From Actinomadura luteofluorescens (GTDB taxonomy: Bacteria; Actinomycetota; Actinomycetes; Streptosporangiales; Streptosporangiaceae): a stretch of 64,000 bases of DNA. The stretch lies in contig NZ_JACCBA010000001.1 in the NCBI RefSeq assembly GCF_013409365.1, forward strand, positions 744,001 to 808,000, written 5' to 3'. The position numbers and the translations under genes were made by a program. Under the pieces are notes generated by a model. The model was given only the letters and a program-made list of their open reading frames with translations. It ran no database searches and was not told the origin of the DNA. How positions within the stretch are numbered: position 1 is the stretch's first letter; each line of letters begins with the position of its first letter. This document shows positions 32,220 to 41,593 of this stretch, piece after piece.

Positions 32220-33596
32220 TCAGGTGTGGGGCTCGGCGTGTAGAAAGCGCCATGCCGCTGGGATGACGGCCGTGGCCACGATGGTGGTGACGCAGAAGGT
32301 GAGTGTGAAGGCGGAGGGGTCGGGGTGTTCTCCTTGGAGCAGGACCAGGAGCGCCAGGCCGATCGAGCCGCCGGTGTACTGCGCAGTGGTGATCAATGCG
32401 CTGCCGGTGCCGTTGCCGTCCTCGGGCAGGTCGCGGGTTCCGGTGATGAACATGGCGGTGAAGGCCATGCCTTGGCCCAGTCCGCTCAGGAGCAGGCCGG
32501 GCAGGATCACTGGCGCGTAGCCGCCCGAGGAGGCGGCGGCGTAGGCGAGGATCAGCAGGCCCGCGGCCCCGGTCCCGTAGGCGGCGGTCAGCAGATGGCG
32601 AAGCTGCCAGCGGCTGGCGAGGATCCCCGCGATGGTGTTGCCCGCGACGATGGTCGCGGCGAGGGGCAGGAAGGCCAGGCCGGCGGTCAGCGCGCTGTAG
32701 CCGCGTTCATCTTGCAGGTAGAGGGTGACGAGGAAGAACTCGGCTCCGAAGCTGGCCATGTACAGGGCTGCGGCCAGGCACGCGACCCGCAGGGTTCGCA
32801 CCGTCAGGAGCGCGGCCGGTACGAGCGGGTGGTCGCTCCGACGCTGGCCGACTGTGAAGAGCACACCGGCGACTACTGCCGCGACCGCGCTGGCGCCCAC
32901 GACCGGCGCCGAGGGCTGCGCGCGGGCGAGTTCGGTGAAGGCCAGCACAATCGCGACGACGGCGGCCGAGGCCAGTAGCGCCCCGCTGATGGCAAGGGGT
33001 CGGCGGGCTCGGCTGGGTGGGACACGCAGGGCAGGTCCTGCCGCGGTGAGACAGACCGCCACGATCGGCAGGTTGATCCAGAAGAGCCATGGCCATGAGG
33101 CGACGGTGAGCAGGGCTCCGCCAGAGGTGACGCCCAGCGCGAGACCCACCGCACCCGTCGTTCCCCAGACGCTCAGCGCCCGATTGCGCGCGGGGCCCGC
33201 GGGATAGGCCGAGCTGAGCAGACCGAGCGTCGCCGGCACCAGCAGAGCCGCTGCGATGCCCTGGCCTGCGCGGGCTGCGATCAGCGTCGCCGCGCTGCCG
33301 GACAGGCCGGCGGTCAGAGAGGCCAGCGCGAACAGCGACTGCGCGGCCATAAACACACGGCTACCGCTGAAGACGTCGACCAGCTGACCGCCCAGCAGCA
33401 GGAATCCCGCGAAGAAGATGGCATACGCGCTCACGATCCACTGCAACGCCGCGCTGGAAAAGCGCAGGCTTACCCCGATGTCGGGAAGCGCGACATAGAT
33501 GATGGAGAAGTCCAGAGCGACGAGCAGCTGGGAACCGGCCAGCGCGGTCAGCAGCCGAAGCCCTGGGGACACTGTGGTCGGGGTCGCGGCGCGCAC
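32220..33596 (-). CDS. MFS drug exporter, DHA2 (EmrB/QacA) family
   Basis: 458 aa, about 14 transmembrane helices. Helix 1 motif D1 is LVALDFSIIYVALPDIGVSL. Motif A appears as GGQLVDVFSGSRVFMAAQSL, and motif C as GLALGVTSGGALLTVASWPW followed by WLFWINLP. It exports drugs or metabolites by proton antiport. The start was set at GTG 33596 (VRAATPTTVSPGLRLLTALA) with GAGGG upstream. The open frame extends further, but that part overlaps transposon debris. Confidence 0.87.
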   Translation of the reverse strand: MRAATPTTVSPGLRLLTALAGSQLLVALDFSIIYVALPDIGVSLRFSSAALQWIVSAYAIFFAGFLLLGGQLVDVFSGSRVFMAAQSLFALASLTAGLSGSAATLIAARAGQGIAAALLVPATLGLLSSAYPAGPARNRALSVWGTTGAVGLALGVTSGGALLTVASWPWLFWINLPIVAVCLTAAGPALRVPPSRARRPLAISGALLASAAVVAIVLAFTELARAQPSAPVVGASAVAAVVAGVLFTVGQRRSDHPLVPAALLTVRTLRVACLAAALYMASFGAEFFLVTLYLQDERGYSALTAGLAFLPLAATIVAGNTIAGILASRWQLRHLLTAAYGTGAAGLLILAYAAASSGGYAPVILPGLLLSGLGQGMAFTAMFITGTRDLPEDGNGTGSALITTAQYTGGSIGLALLVLLQGEHPDPSAFTLTFCVTTIVATAVIPAAWRFLHAEPHT

Positions 33597-33631
33597 AGCA
33601 CCCTCGATTCTCTGTTGTGCATTCAGGGCGA

Positions 33632-33934
33632 TCAGGAGTCTCCAGCCGGTGCGATGGTGGGGGCTGCTGCGCGGGTTGCGCATTCCAATGCGCGGTAGAC
33701 GGTGGCGCGACCGACGGAGAAGACCTCCATTAGATCGGCGATGGTGTAGTCGCCGGTGGCGTGCATGCGCAGCTGCCGCCCAGCGACAAGCCTGTCGGTC
33801 AGCGTGTGCGCCAAGCACAGCCCCACCGACAACGCCGAGGGCGGCTCCAGCGTGACCGCACACTGCGACGCGACGTCGATCGCCACGGAGACGTACGGCC
33901 TGCCGATCGGCCGACGGTACCGATCATCCACCAC
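33632..33934 (-). pseudogene. Mosaic fragment: DDE transposase piece joined to a resolvase HTH
   Basis: The first half (VDDRYRRPIGRPYVSVAIDV, then TLEPPSALSVGLCLAHTLTD) matches the catalytic core of Mu/TnsB/Tn552-type transposases. The second half (YTIADLMEVFSVGRATVYRA) matches the C-terminal helix-turn-helix of serine resolvase/invertases. Neither domain is complete, so this is a join of two decayed mobile-element genes in one frame. Confidence 0.65.
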
Positions 33935-33967
33935 CTCGAGCCGCCTCGGTCAGCGCGACGCGTGCGG

Positions 33968-35431
33968 TCAGGACACGGAGGCTCCGGCGAAGACCGGCGG
34001 CCGCCGGTGTGCCCAGGGCGCTGCCTCCTCGAGCTGCGAGGCGACTCGGACGAGGAGGTCCTCGCGACCGTACGCCGCGACGAGCTGCACACCGACCGGC
34101 AACCCGTCGGGGGTCCAGTGCAGCGGGAGGGAGATCGCCGGCTGGCCGGTGACGTTGAACGGGACGCTGTACTGAGTCGCCGCGTAGATGCGGTCGTGTG
34201 AGCGTTCGCGGTCGGCCGGGTCGAAGTCGAGCGAGCCGAGCAGGAACGGCGGCACCGGCATCATCGGGGTGACCAGCAGGTCCCAGCCGTCGTCCGACCA
34301 CCAGGTGGCCATGGCCCGGGTGAAGCGGTTGAGGACGAGGCGCGAGCGGACCGCGTCGGCGGCGCTCATCCGGCGGCCGGTCTCGATGTGGTCGCGGGTC
34401 AGCGGCTCGAAGCGATCCAGGTCCAGCGGCTGCCCGAGGTTCCCCTCGAGCTCCATCATGGTCGCCGCGAACTGCGCCGAGAGGGTGCCGAAGAAGTGCG
34501 GCATCAGCTCCGAGCGCTGTGTCTGCATCGGCGCGGGCGTGGAGGCGTCCACGTCGTGTCCGAGCTCGGCCAGGAGCGCGCCGGCCTGGGTGGCCGCCAG
34601 CGCGCAGGCGGGATCGGTCTCGAAGTCGCCGAGCCCGGTGGTCACCCCGATGCGCAGTCGGCCCGGTGTCACGCCGACCTCGGCGGCGAACGGACGCACC
34701 GGCGTGGGTGCGGTGTAGGGGTCGCCCGGCTCGCAGCCGGCGAGCACGTCGACGATGGTCGCGGCGTCGCGCACGGTGCGGGTGACGGCACCCTCGACGG
34801 CGAACCCGGCGGGCTCCTCGCCCTGGTCGGGGCCCATCGACATGCGGCCGCGTGAGGACTTCAAGCCGACCAGCCCCGTCATCGACGCCGGGATGCGGAT
34901 CGAGCCGCCGGCGTCCCCTCCGTGGCCGAGCGGGACGCTGCCCGAGGCGACGGCGGCCGCCGAGCCGCCGCTCGACCCGCCGGGCGAGCGAGAGGTGTCC
35001 CACGGGTTCAGGGTCGGCCCGAACGCGACCGGCTCCGTGGTGACCGTGGGCCCGAACTCGGGGACGTTCGTGCGCCCGAGGACGACGAGGCCTGCGTCGA
35101 GCAGCTTGCGGGTGACGTTGCTGTCGTGGTCGGCGATCACGCCGAGGTCGCGGATCACGGCGGATCCGGCGTAGTTGGGCTGGCCGGTCATCAGGTTCTG
35201 ACCGAGGTCCTTCAGCACGGTGGGGACCCCGCGGAGGGGGCCGTCGGGCAGCGGTCCGCCGGCGTCCGCGAGCGCCTCCTCGAATCGCCGGTGGACCATG
35301 AAGTTGAGGACCGGATCGGTCTCCTCGATCCCGGCGATGGCTGCTTCGGCGAGTTCGCGGGGCGAGACCTCGCCCGCGCGCACGAGGGCCGCCAGCTCGG
35401 TCGCGTCCGCTCCGTAGATGTCGTTCGGCAT
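33968..35431 (-). CDS. Amidase, 6-aminohexanoate-cyclic-dimer hydrolase (NylA)-like
   Basis: 487 aa, amidase-signature serine hydrolase. The triad is Lys74 (TVLKDLG), cis-Ser153 (GGSSGGS) and nucleophile Ser177 (GGDAGGSIRIPAS). The C-terminus (VPFNVTGQPAISLPLHWTPD then GLPVGVQLVAAYGREDLLVR) closely resembles NylA of nylon-oligomer degraders, whose length (about 490) also fits. NylA-like enzymes open cyclic or linear amides, so a lactam or aryl/alkyl amide substrate is likely. ATG at 35431; it follows the acyl-CoA ligase gene by 34 nt on the same strand. Confidence 0.88.
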   Translation of the reverse strand: MPNDIYGADATELAALVRAGEVSPRELAEAAIAGIEETDPVLNFMVHRRFEEALADAGGPLPDGPLRGVPTVLKDLGQNLMTGQPNYAGSAVIRDLGVIADHDSNVTRKLLDAGLVVLGRTNVPEFGPTVTTEPVAFGPTLNPWDTSRSPGGSSGGSAAAVASGSVPLGHGGDAGGSIRIPASMTGLVGLKSSRGRMSMGPDQGEEPAGFAVEGAVTRTVRDAATIVDVLAGCEPGDPYTAPTPVRPFAAEVGVTPGRLRIGVTTGLGDFETDPACALAATQAGALLAELGHDVDASTPAPMQTQRSELMPHFFGTLSAQFAATMMELEGNLGQPLDLDRFEPLTRDHIETGRRMSAADAVRSRLVLNRFTRAMATWWSDDGWDLLVTPMMPVPPFLLGSLDFDPADRERSHDRIYAATQYSVPFNVTGQPAISLPLHWTPDGLPVGVQLVAAYGREDLLVRVASQLEEAAPWAHRRPPVFAGASVS

Positions 35432-35465
35432 GGGGATCCTTTCTGTGGTGGCGATTCTGCCCAGG

Positions 35466-37019
35466 TCAGTGCGCGGCGTCCGGTCGGCGCAGCATGCGTC
35501 GCATCAGCTTGCCGCTGGACGTGGTCGGCAGCTGGTCGACGAAGTGGATGGCGCGCGGGACCTTGTACGCCGCCAGGTGCTGCCGGCAGTAGCCCGTCAG
35601 CTCCTCGGCGTCCGGGGCGGACCCGGGCGCCGGGACGACGTACGCGTGCGCGACCTCGCCCTTGACCTCGTCCGGCTCGCGGCCCACGGCGACGAGCGCG
35701 ACGCCCGCGTGCCCGATCAGCACCCGCTCGATCTCCGCGGGGTACACGTTGTAGCCGGCGGTCAGGATCATGTCCTTGAGCCGGTCGACGACGAAGAACC
35801 GCCCGGCGCCGTCGTGGGTGGCGACGTCGCCGGTGCGCAGCCAGCCGTCGGGCGTGATCGCCTCGGCGGTGGCCGCGTCGTCGTGATAGTAGCCCAGAGT
35901 GACCAGCGGGCCACGGGCCACGAGCTCGCCGGGTTCGCCGGGCCGGCACTCGGTGACGCCGTCCTCGGTGCTGACCACCCGGAGCTCGTTCCCGGGGAGA
36001 GCGACCCCGATCGAGCCGTGGACGTTGGGGGCGTAGAGGGCGTGGGTGGAGCCCAGTCCGGACAGCTCCGTCATCCCCCACAGCTCGATCAGGGGGGCGC
36101 CGGTCCGTGTCTCCCAGGACTCGATCACGCTCTCCGCGATCGTCTGCCCACCCACGGTGCTGCGGGTGAGGGTGGAGAGGTCGGCCCCGGCCAGCGCCGG
36201 TGTCGCCAGCATGGTGGCGTACATGGCGGGCACGCCCTCGAACATGGTGGCGCCGTGCTGCTCGATGCGGCGGATCGCGTCCTCGGGGTCGAACCGGGTC
36301 ATCAGCACGACCCGGCCACCGGCCATCCAGGTGCTGTTGAGCACGACGTTGCCGTACACGTGGGCCGAGGGCAGGGCGGTGACGACGACGTCCTCGGGCG
36401 TCCGCACGTGCATCGTCGCCGTGTACGCGCAGTTCAGCACCAGCGAGCGGTGCGACTGCATGGCCCCTTTAGGGTGGCCGGTCGTCCCGGAGGTGTAGGC
36501 GATGCAGGCCGCGGACCCGGGATCCACCGGCACCGGCTCGAACGGCTCCGCGTCGGCCGAGGCCAGGAGCGACGCGAACGACGTGGCGGCCGGCTCGTCC
36601 GCGTCGTCGAAGGAGATGACCTGCTCCAGGCCCGGGACGCTCCCGAGCGCCGCCCCGACCGCCCGCAGGCGTTCCCCCGAGGCCAGCAGGACCTTGGCTC
36701 CCGAGTCGCCCAGGATGTAGTCCAGCTCGGCGCCGGTCAGCATGACGTTGAGCGGGTTGACGACCGCTCCGCAGCGGAGGGCGCCGTGGTAGGCGACGAT
36801 CCACTCCCAGCGGTTCTGGGAGAGCAGCGCGACGCGGTCGCCGGGCCTGACACCGCGGGCACTGAGTGCGTGGGCGACCCGGCTCGCGAGCTGGTCCAGC
36901 TCCTCGAAGGTGAGGGTTCGCTCATCGGTGACCAGGGCGATGCGACGAGGCCAGCGCCGGGCGGCTTGGGGCAGCAGCCGCCCCAGGCCGTCGAGGGGCG
37001 GGAACAGTGCGGCGTTCAA
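35466..37019 (-). CDS. AMP-forming acyl-CoA ligase
   Basis: 517 aa, ANL family. P-loop YTSGTTGHPKGAMQSHRSLV; A5-type LIELWGMTELSG; A8 GWLRTGDVATHDGAGRFFVV then DRLKDMILTAGYNVYPAEIE; catalytic Lys in TTSSGKLMRR. The start was set at TTG 37019 (LNAALFPPLDGLGRLLPQ) because GGAGG lies 5 nt upstream. The in-frame ATG at 37055 falls inside a sequence block that is conserved upstream of another operon, where it is not a start. It likely activates the carboxylic acid released by the amidase. Confidence 0.88.
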   Translation of the reverse strand: MNAALFPPLDGLGRLLPQAARRWPRRIALVTDERTLTFEELDQLASRVAHALSARGVRPGDRVALLSQNRWEWIVAYHGALRCGAVVNPLNVMLTGAELDYILGDSGAKVLLASGERLRAVGAALGSVPGLEQVISFDDADEPAATSFASLLASADAEPFEPVPVDPGSAACIAYTSGTTGHPKGAMQSHRSLVLNCAYTATMHVRTPEDVVVTALPSAHVYGNVVLNSTWMAGGRVVLMTRFDPEDAIRRIEQHGATMFEGVPAMYATMLATPALAGADLSTLTRSTVGGQTIAESVIESWETRTGAPLIELWGMTELSGLGSTHALYAPNVHGSIGVALPGNELRVVSTEDGVTECRPGEPGELVARGPLVTLGYYHDDAATAEAITPDGWLRTGDVATHDGAGRFFVVDRLKDMILTAGYNVYPAEIERVLIGHAGVALVAVGREPDEVKGEVAHAYVVPAPGSAPDAEELTGYCRQHLAAYKVPRAIHFVDQLPTTSSGKLMRRMLRRPDAAH

Positions 37020-37052
37020 CACGACCTCCGGGCTGGATGAGGTGGGACACCG

Positions 37053-37110
37053 CATTCAATCCCGGGCGCCGAGCCGGCCGTCACCGCCGATCGGAAGGGT
37101 CTTTCGCCCC
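37053..37110 (-). promoter_or_regulatory. Conserved 58-bp promoter block, copy 1 (ligase-amidase operon)
   Basis: By eye, 46 of 58 positions match 42672-42729. On the minus strand the shared core is CTTCCG-W-TCGGC-R-GTGACG, then a variable stretch, then CCCGGG-W-TTGAATG. The two copies stand in front of the only two minus-strand transcription units of this locus, pointing to one regulator. The response regulator encoded at 37131-37718 is the natural candidate. Confidence 0.65.
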
Positions 37111-37130
37111 GGTCGGCTCGGATGCCCGCC

Positions 37131-37718
37131 TCAGAGCAGGCCGAGGCGGTAGGCGGTGGCGATCGCGTCCGCCCGGTTCCGCGCCCCGATCCGCTGCAGG
37201 ATCTCCTGCCAGTAGGCCTTCACCGTGGACGGCCTGAGCCCCAGCTCCTGGGCGATCTCGCTGTTGGTCATGCCGCCGGCGACACCGGCGAGGACCTCGC
37301 GCTGGCGGGGTGTCAGCAGCGAGCGCCCGGTGGGCGAATCGTCGCGGAGCCTGCCCTCCCCGGCCGCCCGGACCACGGCACGGAGCGCGGCGGGCGCGGT
37401 GTCCTTCGGTACCGTCGTGATCGCGCCGGCCCGTCGTGCGTCCGGGATCTGCGGGTTCTGGGGGTCGGCGGTGAAGAGCACGACGCAGGCCTCCGGCGCT
37501 GCCGCGCGCAGCGCCGCGACGGCCGAGGCGACGTCGGTGTCGCCGAGCCGGACGTCGAGGAGGATCACGTTCGGTTGCCGGCGGTGCGCCGCCGCGAGGG
37601 CCTCGGGGAGCGAGGTGGCGGCTCCGACGAGCTCGAAGTCGTCCTCGTCGACGAACACGTTCTGGATTCCGGCCTGGACGATGGGGTGGTCGTCGACGAC
37701 GAACAGCTTGATGCTCAC
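37131..37718 (-). CDS. NarL/LuxR-type response regulator
   Basis: 195 aa from GTG at 37718. Receiver domain: acidic pair in KLFVVDDHPIVQAGI, phospho-Asp in NVILLDVRLGD, Lys in TTVPKDTAP. C-terminal LuxR helix-turn-helix: LLTPRQREVLAGVAGGMTNS, then PSTVKAYWQEILQRIGARNR. The start overlaps the kinase stop (GTGA). It probably controls the transporter operon and the ligase-amidase operon through the conserved 58-bp block. Confidence 0.92.
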   Translation of the reverse strand: MSIKLFVVDDHPIVQAGIQNVFVDEDDFELVGAATSLPEALAAAHRRQPNVILLDVRLGDTDVASAVAALRAAAPEACVVLFTADPQNPQIPDARRAGAITTVPKDTAPAALRAVVRAAGEGRLRDDSPTGRSLLTPRQREVLAGVAGGMTNSEIAQELGLRPSTVKAYWQEILQRIGARNRADAIATAYRLGLL

Positions 37719-38827
37719 AACGGGATCCGTGCCCTGATCGTGAAGCCGTCCGCCGCGTCGTCGTCGACGATGGACACGCTTCCGCCGAGCCTCGCGATCC
37801 TGGTCTCCGCGCTGGTGAGACCGATCCCGGGCCGGACCCGGGGCGGCGCGGGGCCGTCGTTCGAGACGGCCACGGTCAGCTGGTCGGGGAGGACCGCCGC
37901 GGTCACCGAGGCGCGCGTCGCGGTCGAGTGCCGTTCCACGTTGGCCAGCGTCACGGCGACGAACCGGACCACGGCCTCGACGCGAGCGGTGTCCAGCGCC
38001 GGGAGGCCGCCGAGGAAGACGGCGATCGCGTCGATCCCGGTACGGCGCCGGAAGTCGTCGACGGTGCCCTGGATCTCGGCCCGCAGGTCGGTGGTCGCGC
38101 TCGCGTGCCATCCGTGGATCAGGTCCTGCACCATCCCGCTGACCTCGGCGACCTCGTGCTGCAGGGTCTCCAGCTCGCGGGCGAGATCCTGGTCGGCCGC
38201 TCGCCGGTGCACCTTCTCGGTCCGCGACGAGATCGAGAACAGCAACGCGCTGACGCCGTCGTGGATCTCCTCGCTGATCCGGCGCCGCTCCACGAGCGCG
38301 GCGGCCGCCGCGTTGTCACGGCTGCGGCGCGCGATGCCGAGCGCGAGGCTCGTCCGCTCGGCCAGCTGCTCGATGTGGGCGATGGTGCGATCCGCGAACG
38401 GTCCCGTGTCCCGTCGTCCGACGGTGAGGACGCCGAGGACCTCCTCCTCGATGGAGAGCGGAGCGGCGATCATCCGCCGCACCCGCTCCGCCTCGATGAT
38501 GTGGTCGAACTCGTGTGTGATGCTGGCGGCCTCGGCGTACTCCTCGACCCAGTGGATGGACGCGTGCGCGAACACGTGGCCGGTGAGCCCCTGACCTTGG
38601 CGGATGTCCAGGCTCTCCAACTCCGGGGTCCGTTGCCCCAGGACGTGCTCGATCACGAGCCCACCGGCGGGATCGGGCAGCGCGACCCAGGACACCGCCG
38701 TCTGCCGGCCCTCCGCCTGGACGACCTCCCGCAGCGTCAGCGTGAGTGCCGACCTCGGGTCGAAGACGGTCCGGATGTCGAGCAGCGCGTCGAGGACATG
38801 CCTGCTCGGGACGCTCTCGCCCGTCAT
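37715..38827 (-). CDS. Soluble GAF-domain sensor histidine kinase
   Basis: 370 aa. A GAF domain (about residues 15-165, with GQGLTGHVFAHASIHWVEEY) precedes a HisKA_3 dimerisation helix with the phospho-His in RRRISEEIHDGVSALLFSIS. A HATPase domain follows with the N-box in FVAVTLANVERHSTATR and the G-box GIGLTSAETRIARLGGSVSI. There are no transmembrane segments, so it senses a cytoplasmic signal. ATG at 38827 with GAGGAGG upstream. It is coupled to the response regulator downstream and sits in the transporter operon. Confidence 0.9.
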   Translation of the reverse strand: MTGESVPSRHVLDALLDIRTVFDPRSALTLTLREVVQAEGRQTAVSWVALPDPAGGLVIEHVLGQRTPELESLDIRQGQGLTGHVFAHASIHWVEEYAEAASITHEFDHIIEAERVRRMIAAPLSIEEEVLGVLTVGRRDTGPFADRTIAHIEQLAERTSLALGIARRSRDNAAAAALVERRRISEEIHDGVSALLFSISSRTEKVHRRAADQDLARELETLQHEVAEVSGMVQDLIHGWHASATTDLRAEIQGTVDDFRRRTGIDAIAVFLGGLPALDTARVEAVVRFVAVTLANVERHSTATRASVTAAVLPDQLTVAVSNDGPAPPRVRPGIGLTSAETRIARLGGSVSIVDDDAADGFTIRARIPL

Positions 38828-38871
38828 GATGCCTCCTCGCCGCCGGCGTCGCCCTCCACGATAGTGACGGG

Positions 38872-39993
38872 TCAGCTCAAACCCCAGGCCTTCTCGAAGG
38901 CCGCCTGGAACCCGTCGTACGTCGGGTACAGGCTGGTCAGGGCGCTGTTCTCGATGTTGGTCTTGTCGATGAGCCGCATCGGGATCCTCTGGTTCTCCCC
39001 GGGCGTGCCGGATAGGGCCGCCAGCACCGAGTGGACGGCGAGCCAGCCGATGTAGTCGTTCGGCGGGAAGGACATGTCGGCGTCCTGCACCCCGCCGTTC
39101 TTGATCATCTGGAGGTTGGGCGCCAGGCCGTTGGCCGAGATGAGGGTGACGTCCTTGTTGATCCGCTGTGCCCGGGGTCCGGCGAAGGGGACCGCGGAGT
39201 CGAAGCCGACGGCCAGGTAGTTGATGCCTGGGTGCTGCTTCATCATGCTCTGCACCTGGGTCGGAAGGCCGGTGGCGAGGTTCGCGACGTCCATCTCGAT
39301 CGTGTGGACGGCGCAGGCCGAGCACAGACGAGTCACCTCGCCCTCGGTCACCTTGCCGACCTCGTTGCTGAGTGGGATGGAGGCTGGCAGCGAGACGTTG
39401 CCCAGCTCGAGGTCGCAGCCGGTGCGGTGTAGCGCGTAGTCGGCGTACGCCTTGCCGACGTAGTCGGCGCTCAGGGTGAGGTCGGCGTAGACGAGCGGGT
39501 CGATCGGGGCGTCGACGTCGTCCGCGAGAATAGTGATCACCGCGACGCCGGCGCTCTTGGCCTTCTGGAGCGGGTTGCTCGCGATCGAGGCGTCGATCCC
39601 GCTCGTGACGATGGCGTCGGCGCCGGCACCGAGCGCGGTGGACAGGGCCTGGTTCGCGGACTGGGCGGTGCCGTTCCCGTTGAGCTCGTGGAACTCCATG
39701 CCGAGGGCCGACGCGGCGGCCTTGATTCCGGTGGTGATGTTGTTCGTCAGGTCGTTGCTGAGCAGGTTGACGACCCAGACCGACTTGCCAGGCGCCACGG
39801 CGCCCTTGGCGGCGGCCGCGGGGATGTACAGCTCGGGAACGGCGCGCAGCGCGTCGACGGCGTCCGATGCCGCGGCCTTGCAGTCGGCCAGGGCCTTGCC
39901 CGAAATCCCGGACGAGGTGCCGGACCCGGCGCAGCCGGTCAGTGACGCGGAGACAGCCACGAGCACGGCCAACGTGCTGAGGTACTGCTTCAT
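38872..39993 (-). CDS. Ribose-type ABC substrate-binding lipoprotein
   Basis: 373 aa. Lipoprotein signal peptide MKQYLSTLAVLVAVSASLTG followed by the lipobox Cys. Peripla_BP_4 fold with VWVVNLLSNDLTNNITTGIK and ALGAGADAIVTSGIDASIAS. The N-terminal half has an extra segment before the fold (about residues 30-68, two Cys). The ligand is not readable. Proteins of this family bind sugars, AI-2, polyols or, in some actinobacteria, small amides. It sits 61 nt after the ATPase gene. Confidence 0.9.
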   Translation of the reverse strand: MKQYLSTLAVLVAVSASLTGCAGSGTSSGISGKALADCKAAASDAVDALRAVPELYIPAAAAKGAVAPGKSVWVVNLLSNDLTNNITTGIKAAASALGMEFHELNGNGTAQSANQALSTALGAGADAIVTSGIDASIASNPLQKAKSAGVAVITILADDVDAPIDPLVYADLTLSADYVGKAYADYALHRTGCDLELGNVSLPASIPLSNEVGKVTEGEVTRLCSACAVHTIEMDVANLATGLPTQVQSMMKQHPGINYLAVGFDSAVPFAGPRAQRINKDVTLISANGLAPNLQMIKNGGVQDADMSFPPNDYIGWLAVHSVLAALSGTPGENQRIPMRLIDKTNIENSALTSLYPTYDGFQAAFEKAWGLS

Positions 39994-40054
39994 ATGATCC
40001 TCCGGGTGTTCGGTGAGATGGCGGGCGAAAGGGACCGAGACGCGTGGGGTCAGA

Positions 40055-41593
40055 TCAGGCCGTTCCGCCTTCCGGTCGTCCCGTGGAAGAAGTCAGTCCG
40101 CTTGATGCCTTGAGGATCTGCTCCTCGGTGACCTGGTCGCCTTCGAGGACCGCGGCGATGGCACCCTCGCGGAGCACCAGCACGCGGTGGCACAGCGCGG
40201 CGACCTGCTCGTGGTCAGCGGAGGCCATCACCACGGCGATGCCACGCGCCGTCTCGGAGACGATCCACTGGAGAAGGTCGCGCTTGGCGCCGGCGTCCAC
40301 ACCCTGAGTGGGCTCGTCGAGGACGAGGATCCGGGGATCGGTGTTCATCCACTTCGCGAAGACGATCTTCTGCTGGTTGCCGCCGCTGAAGGCGGAGATC
40401 GGCAGGTCCGGCCGGGGCGGATGGACACCGGCGCGTCCCATCAGGTCTCGTGCCTGCTCGCGTTGCCGGCGGGCCCTCAGCAGCCCGCGATCGAAGAGCG
40501 AGCCGAGCACCGGCAGGGTCACGTTCTCCTGTGCCGTGGTCCCGGTCCACACCCCGTCGCGGCGCCGGTCGCCCGGAACCATGGCCATCCCGGACGCGAG
40601 GGCGTCCCGCACCGTCGTGATCGACCGCCCGCCGACCTCGACCGCGCCCCCGGCGGCCGGGGCGCCGCCGCACAGGAGCATCGGCAGCTCCTCCTGCCCC
40701 ATGCCGACCAGTCCGGTCACCCCGACGATCTCCCCGGGCCGGACGTCGAGATCGAGGCCCTGGAGCCGGCGGCCGCGCAGCCCGCGCACCCGCAGCAAGG
40801 GCTCACCGCCGGCAACCGGATGCTTCTCCGGGTAGTACGACGACATCCGCCGGCCCAGCATCGCCTCGATGTAGTCGTCGTGGGAGACCTCCGAGGTCGG
40901 CCTCTCGAAGACGACGGAGCCGTCCCGGATCACGGCCGCCTTGTCGCATGTCGCCATCAGCTCCGCGAGCCGGTGGGTGATGAACAGGACGCCGGCCCCG
41001 CCCGCCGCGAGCCGGCGCATCATCTCGATCAGACGGGCGCTCTCGGCCGCGGGCAGCAGCGCCGTCGGCTCGTCGAAGAGGATGAGCGGCCGGCCGTCAC
41101 CGCCACCGTGCTCGAGCTCCCGGAGCGCCCGGATCACCGCGACGAAGACCCGCTCGGCGGGACTCAACTCGCCGACGAGCCGCCACGGGTCGAGGTCGAT
41201 GCCGAGGCGCTCGCCGAGCCGGCGAAAGGTGCCGAGCTCCCCTCGCCGGGACCTGGGCAGCAGCTTCCCGGTCGCGTACCCGTCGCCGACCCCGACGTTG
41301 TCGAGCACGCTCAACCGCGGGTGCAGCCCCAGGTCCTGGTGGATGACGACGATGCCGCGGCGCGACGCATGCCGGACCGGGCTCTCGAGAACCGAGCCGT
41401 GAAAACGGATCTCGCCCGCGTCGACGCGGTGGATGCCCGTGAGGATCTTCACCAGCGTCGACTTGCCCGAACCGTTCTGCCCGAGGAGGCCGACGATCGT
41501 CCCAGGCTCGACGACCAGGTCGACCGAGACGAGGGCCGGGACCGCGCCGAAGGACTTCGCGATTCCGGTGAGCTCCAGCACCGGGGCGCTCAT
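40055..41593 (-). CDS. Ribose-type ABC transporter ATPase with two nucleotide-binding domains
   Basis: 512 aa, RbsA-like tandem. First domain: Walker A GQNGSGKST, signature LSPAERVFVA (the usual RbsA variant), Walker B LILFDEP. Second domain begins near residue 255, has the GLVGMGQEELPMLLCGG loop in place of a canonical Walker A, and carries FSGGNQQKIVFAKWM and LVLDEPTQGVDAGAKR. This asymmetry is normal for the family. The ATG overlaps the permease stop (ATGA). Confidence 0.93.
   Translation of the reverse strand: MSAPVLELTGIAKSFGAVPALVSVDLVVEPGTIVGLLGQNGSGKSTLVKILTGIHRVDAGEIRFHGSVLESPVRHASRRGIVVIHQDLGLHPRLSVLDNVGVGDGYATGKLLPRSRRGELGTFRRLGERLGIDLDPWRLVGELSPAERVFVAVIRALRELEHGGGDGRPLILFDEPTALLPAAESARLIEMMRRLAAGGAGVLFITHRLAELMATCDKAAVIRDGSVVFERPTSEVSHDDYIEAMLGRRMSSYYPEKHPVAGGEPLLRVRGLRGRRLQGLDLDVRPGEIVGVTGLVGMGQEELPMLLCGGAPAAGGAVEVGGRSITTVRDALASGMAMVPGDRRRDGVWTGTTAQENVTLPVLGSLFDRGLLRARRQREQARDLMGRAGVHPPRPDLPISAFSGGNQQKIVFAKWMNTDPRILVLDEPTQGVDAGAKRDLLQWIVSETARGIAVVMASADHEQVAALCHRVLVLREGAIAAVLEGDQVTEEQILKASSGLTSSTGRPEGGTA

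Noticed and set aside
33756..34201. Plus-strand frames of about 140 codons across the amidase 3' end
   Set aside because: Arginine-rich shadows of the amidase and the transposase mosaic on the other strand.
37020..37055. ATG at 37055 as the start of the acyl-CoA ligase
   Set aside because: That ATG is part of the TTGAATG tail of a block conserved before another operon, where it is out of frame with the gene; a TTG with GGAGG lies downstream.
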